In this document: in pieces, positions 4,593-6,040 of the stretch
Layout: each line of letters opens with the position of its first letter
How positions within the stretch are numbered: the stretch's first letter is position 1
Program-made: the position numbers and the translations under genes
From: Frankiales bacterium
Lineage (GTDB): Bacteria; Actinomycetota; Actinomycetes; Mycobacteriales; Jatrophihabitantaceae
Assembly: GCA_025963265.1 (NCBI GenBank)
Contig: JAOPUY010000066.1
Location: 1-6,040 of the forward strand
Length of the DNA stretch: 6,040 bases
Direction of reading: 5' to 3'
Notes under the pieces: generated by a model
What the model was told of the DNA's origin: nothing
The model's input: only the letters and a program-made list of their open reading frames with translations
The model's database searches: none

Positions 4593-5927
4593 ATGCGGAA
4601 TGTCCGCGAACCGATTCGCCAGAGGAGCCGGGTCGGAGGAGCTCGCCGACGTACTGCCGGGCGCCGTCGAGCGGTGCTCGGCCTGACCGTGTCGGCGCTG
4701 GTCGCGTCGCTGCTCGCCGGGTGCAGCAGCTCGGGCGGCCAAACGCCCAGCCTGACCTGGTACATCAACCCCGACAACGGCGGTCAGGTGAAGCTGGCCG
4801 CCGAGTGCACGGCCTCGGCCGCCGGCGCCTACAAGATCAAGACCTCGTTGCTGCCCACCAGCGCCACCGCGCAGCGGCAGCAGCTGGTCACGCGGCTGTC
4901 GGCCAAGGACAGCTCGATCGCGCTGATGAGCGTGGACCCGGTCTACCTCCCCGAGCTGTCCGAGGCCGGCTTCCTCGCCCCCATCCCGGCCGCCGACGCC
5001 GCCAGCCTGACCCAGGGCATGGTCGGCCCCGCGGTCCAGGCCGCCACCTGGCAAGGCAAGCTGATCGCGGCGCCGTTCTTCGCCAACGTCCAATTGCTTT
5101 GGTACAAGAAGAGCGTCGCCCAGCAGGCCGGCCTGGACATGACCCAGCCGGTCACCTGGGATCAGCTCATCAAGGCCGCGCAGCAAAGCAAGAAGACGGT
5201 CGCGGTGCAGGCTGACCTGTACGAGGGCTACACCGTCTGGATCAACGCGCTGATCCAAGGCGCGGGCGGCAAGATCGTCGAGAACCCCGGGGCCCAGGCC
5301 AAGGACCTGCAGCTGGGACTGACCACCGATGCCGGCGCCAAGGCCGCGGCGATCATCCAGGAGCTGAGCAAGGCCGGGGTCGGCGGTCCGGCCCTGTCGA
5401 CCAGCGAGGAGAGCCAGTCGCTCGCGCTGTTCCAGGACAACTCCACGGCCGGCTTCATGGTCAACTACCCCTTCGTCTGGGCCGCGTTGACGCCGGCGCA
5501 GAAAGCCGACGTTGGATTCACCCTCTACCCCCAGACGGTCGCGGGCACGCCGTCGAAGCCGCCCTTCGGCGGCATCGACATCGCGGTCGGGGCTTACACC
5601 AAGCACCAGAGCGCGGCGTTGGCCGCCATGAAGTGCCTGGCCAGCCCCGCCCATCAAGCCGAGTACATGGTCGGTGAGGGCAACCCAGCGGCCAGCACCG
5701 CGGCCTACACCGACCCCGCCGTGCTGAAGGCTTTCCCGGATGGCCTGGCGGCGATGATCCTGCAATCGCTGCAGGCTTCGGGCCCGCGCCCCCAGACGCA
5801 GTACTACAACGACCTCTCGACGGCTCTGCAGAAGTCCTTCAGCCCGCCCAGCTCGGTCAACGCGAAGACACCTGAAAAAGCGACCTCGTTCATTCTCGAA
5901 GTCTTGAGAGGGGAAAAGCTCCTGTGA
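4593..5927 (+). CDS. lpqY: LpqY-like trehalose/disaccharide-binding lipoprotein of an ABC transporter
   Basis: This 444-residue extracellular solute-binding protein (family 1) is predicted to capture trehalose or a related disaccharide outside the membrane and pass it to the permeases encoded next. The N-terminus is an Arg-rich stretch (11 Arg in the first 26 residues, with RRRAVLGL resembling a Tat motif), then a hydrophobic segment ending in the lipobox LAGC. Cys44 is the probable lipid anchor. The mature part follows mycobacterial LpqY as I remember it: LPTSATAQRQQLVTRLSAKD, APFFANVQLLWYKK, NYPFVWAAL and FGGIDIAV. Cys72 and Cys348 fall where LpqY has cysteines and may form a disulfide. Length is close to LpqY (about 470). 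The stop overlaps the permease start (GTGA), implying an operon. A binding protein for maltose or another alpha-glucoside is the main alternative; the nearby trehalose-synthase-type gene favours trehalose. Confidence 0.85.
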   Translation: MRNVREPIRQRSRVGGARRRTAGRRRAVLGLTVSALVASLLAGCSSSGGQTPSLTWYINPDNGGQVKLAAECTASAAGAYKIKTSLLPTSATAQRQQLVTRLSAKDSSIALMSVDPVYLPELSEAGFLAPIPAADAASLTQGMVGPAVQAATWQGKLIAAPFFANVQLLWYKKSVAQQAGLDMTQPVTWDQLIKAAQQSKKTVAVQADLYEGYTVWINALIQGAGGKIVENPGAQAKDLQLGLTTDAGAKAAAIIQELSKAGVGGPALSTSEESQSLALFQDNSTAGFMVNYPFVWAALTPAQKADVGFTLYPQTVAGTPSKPPFGGIDIAVGAYTKHQSAALAAMKCLASPAHQAEYMVGEGNPAASTAAYTDPAVLKAFPDGLAAMILQSLQASGPRPQTQYYNDLSTALQKSFSPPSSVNAKTPEKATSFILEVLRGEKLL

Positions 5928-6040
5928 CCGCGACTCTGCAAGCGCCGGCGTCCGCACCTCCGCCTCCCGCCAAGCCCACGCGCAAGACGAAGCTGAGCGA
6001 CCGCTCCCGTCAGGAGCGCAACCTCGGCTGGAAGCTGACC
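5924..6040 (+). CDS. ABC sugar transporter permease, N-terminus only (SugA/MalF type)
   Basis: Only the first 39 codons lie in the window; the gene continues beyond the right edge. It starts at GTG 5924, overlapping the lipoprotein stop (GTGA), with a purine-rich GAGGGG at 5908-5913 as ribosome binding site. The visible residues are a Pro/Ala-rich cytoplasmic tail followed by a basic stretch and RQERNLGWKLT. The latter resembles the segment just before the first membrane helix of SugA/UgpA/MalF-type permeases. With the LpqY-like gene immediately before it, this most likely corresponds to SugA of the LpqY-SugABC trehalose-recycling importer. No membrane segment is visible yet, so the assignment rests on this short tail and on context. 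Confidence 0.72.
   Translation, partial: MTATLQAPASAPPPPAKPTRKTKLSDRSRQERNLGWKLT

Noticed and set aside
4539..5957. Antisense open frame opposite the lipoprotein gene
   Set aside because: Arg/Gly/Leu-rich shadow of the sense gene, without domains or a start signal.
1..6040. CRISPR array, insertion sequence, transposase or phage genes
   Set aside because: No regularly spaced identical repeats, no transposase-like reading frame and no terminal inverted repeats with target duplications were seen; the only repeats are the two hairpins and short motifs described.

Overview
The window is about 6 kb of GC-rich DNA with G/C-biased third codon positions, TGA/TAA stops on its intact genes and a mycobacterial-type lipoprotein and sugar-transport gene order. 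This fits a member of the Actinomycetota; the genus cannot be told from the sequence. All real genes lie on the + strand.

Layout. Bases 1-679 carry no convincing gene. They hold a likely small structured RNA or terminator-like hairpin (67-123) with a plausible promoter just upstream, a second long inverted repeat (147-199), and a cluster of GGCAAT/ATTGCC motifs (356-557). Bases 680-1774 encode a 3-hydroxyisobutyryl-CoA hydrolase-type crotonase. It overlaps by one base (TAATG) a GH13 enzyme of the trehalose synthase / maltose alpha-D-glucosyltransferase type (1774-4062). That reading frame is continuous and complete in every motif, except that two in-frame TAG codons, two sense codons apart, sit at 2611-2613 and 2620-2622. 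The 530-base gap 4063-4592 holds a hairpin after the stop codon, a Crp/GlxR-like palindrome, a second copy of the 67-123 hairpin (4258-4308) with compensatory changes in its stem, and several further palindromes. Bases 4593-5927 encode an LpqY-like trehalose-binding lipoprotein. It overlaps the start of an ABC sugar permease (SugA/MalF type) that runs off the window.

How the genes fit together. The lipoprotein and permease look like the start of a LpqY-SugABC type importer that would bring trehalose (or a related disaccharide) into the cell. The GH13 enzyme would interconvert trehalose and maltose. The crotonase belongs to valine/branched-chain catabolism, and its coupling to the GH13 gene is unexplained.

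The two most notable observations are the paired amber codons inside an otherwise undamaged GH13 gene, and the two dispersed hairpins that share a C-rich core and show compensatory stem changes.
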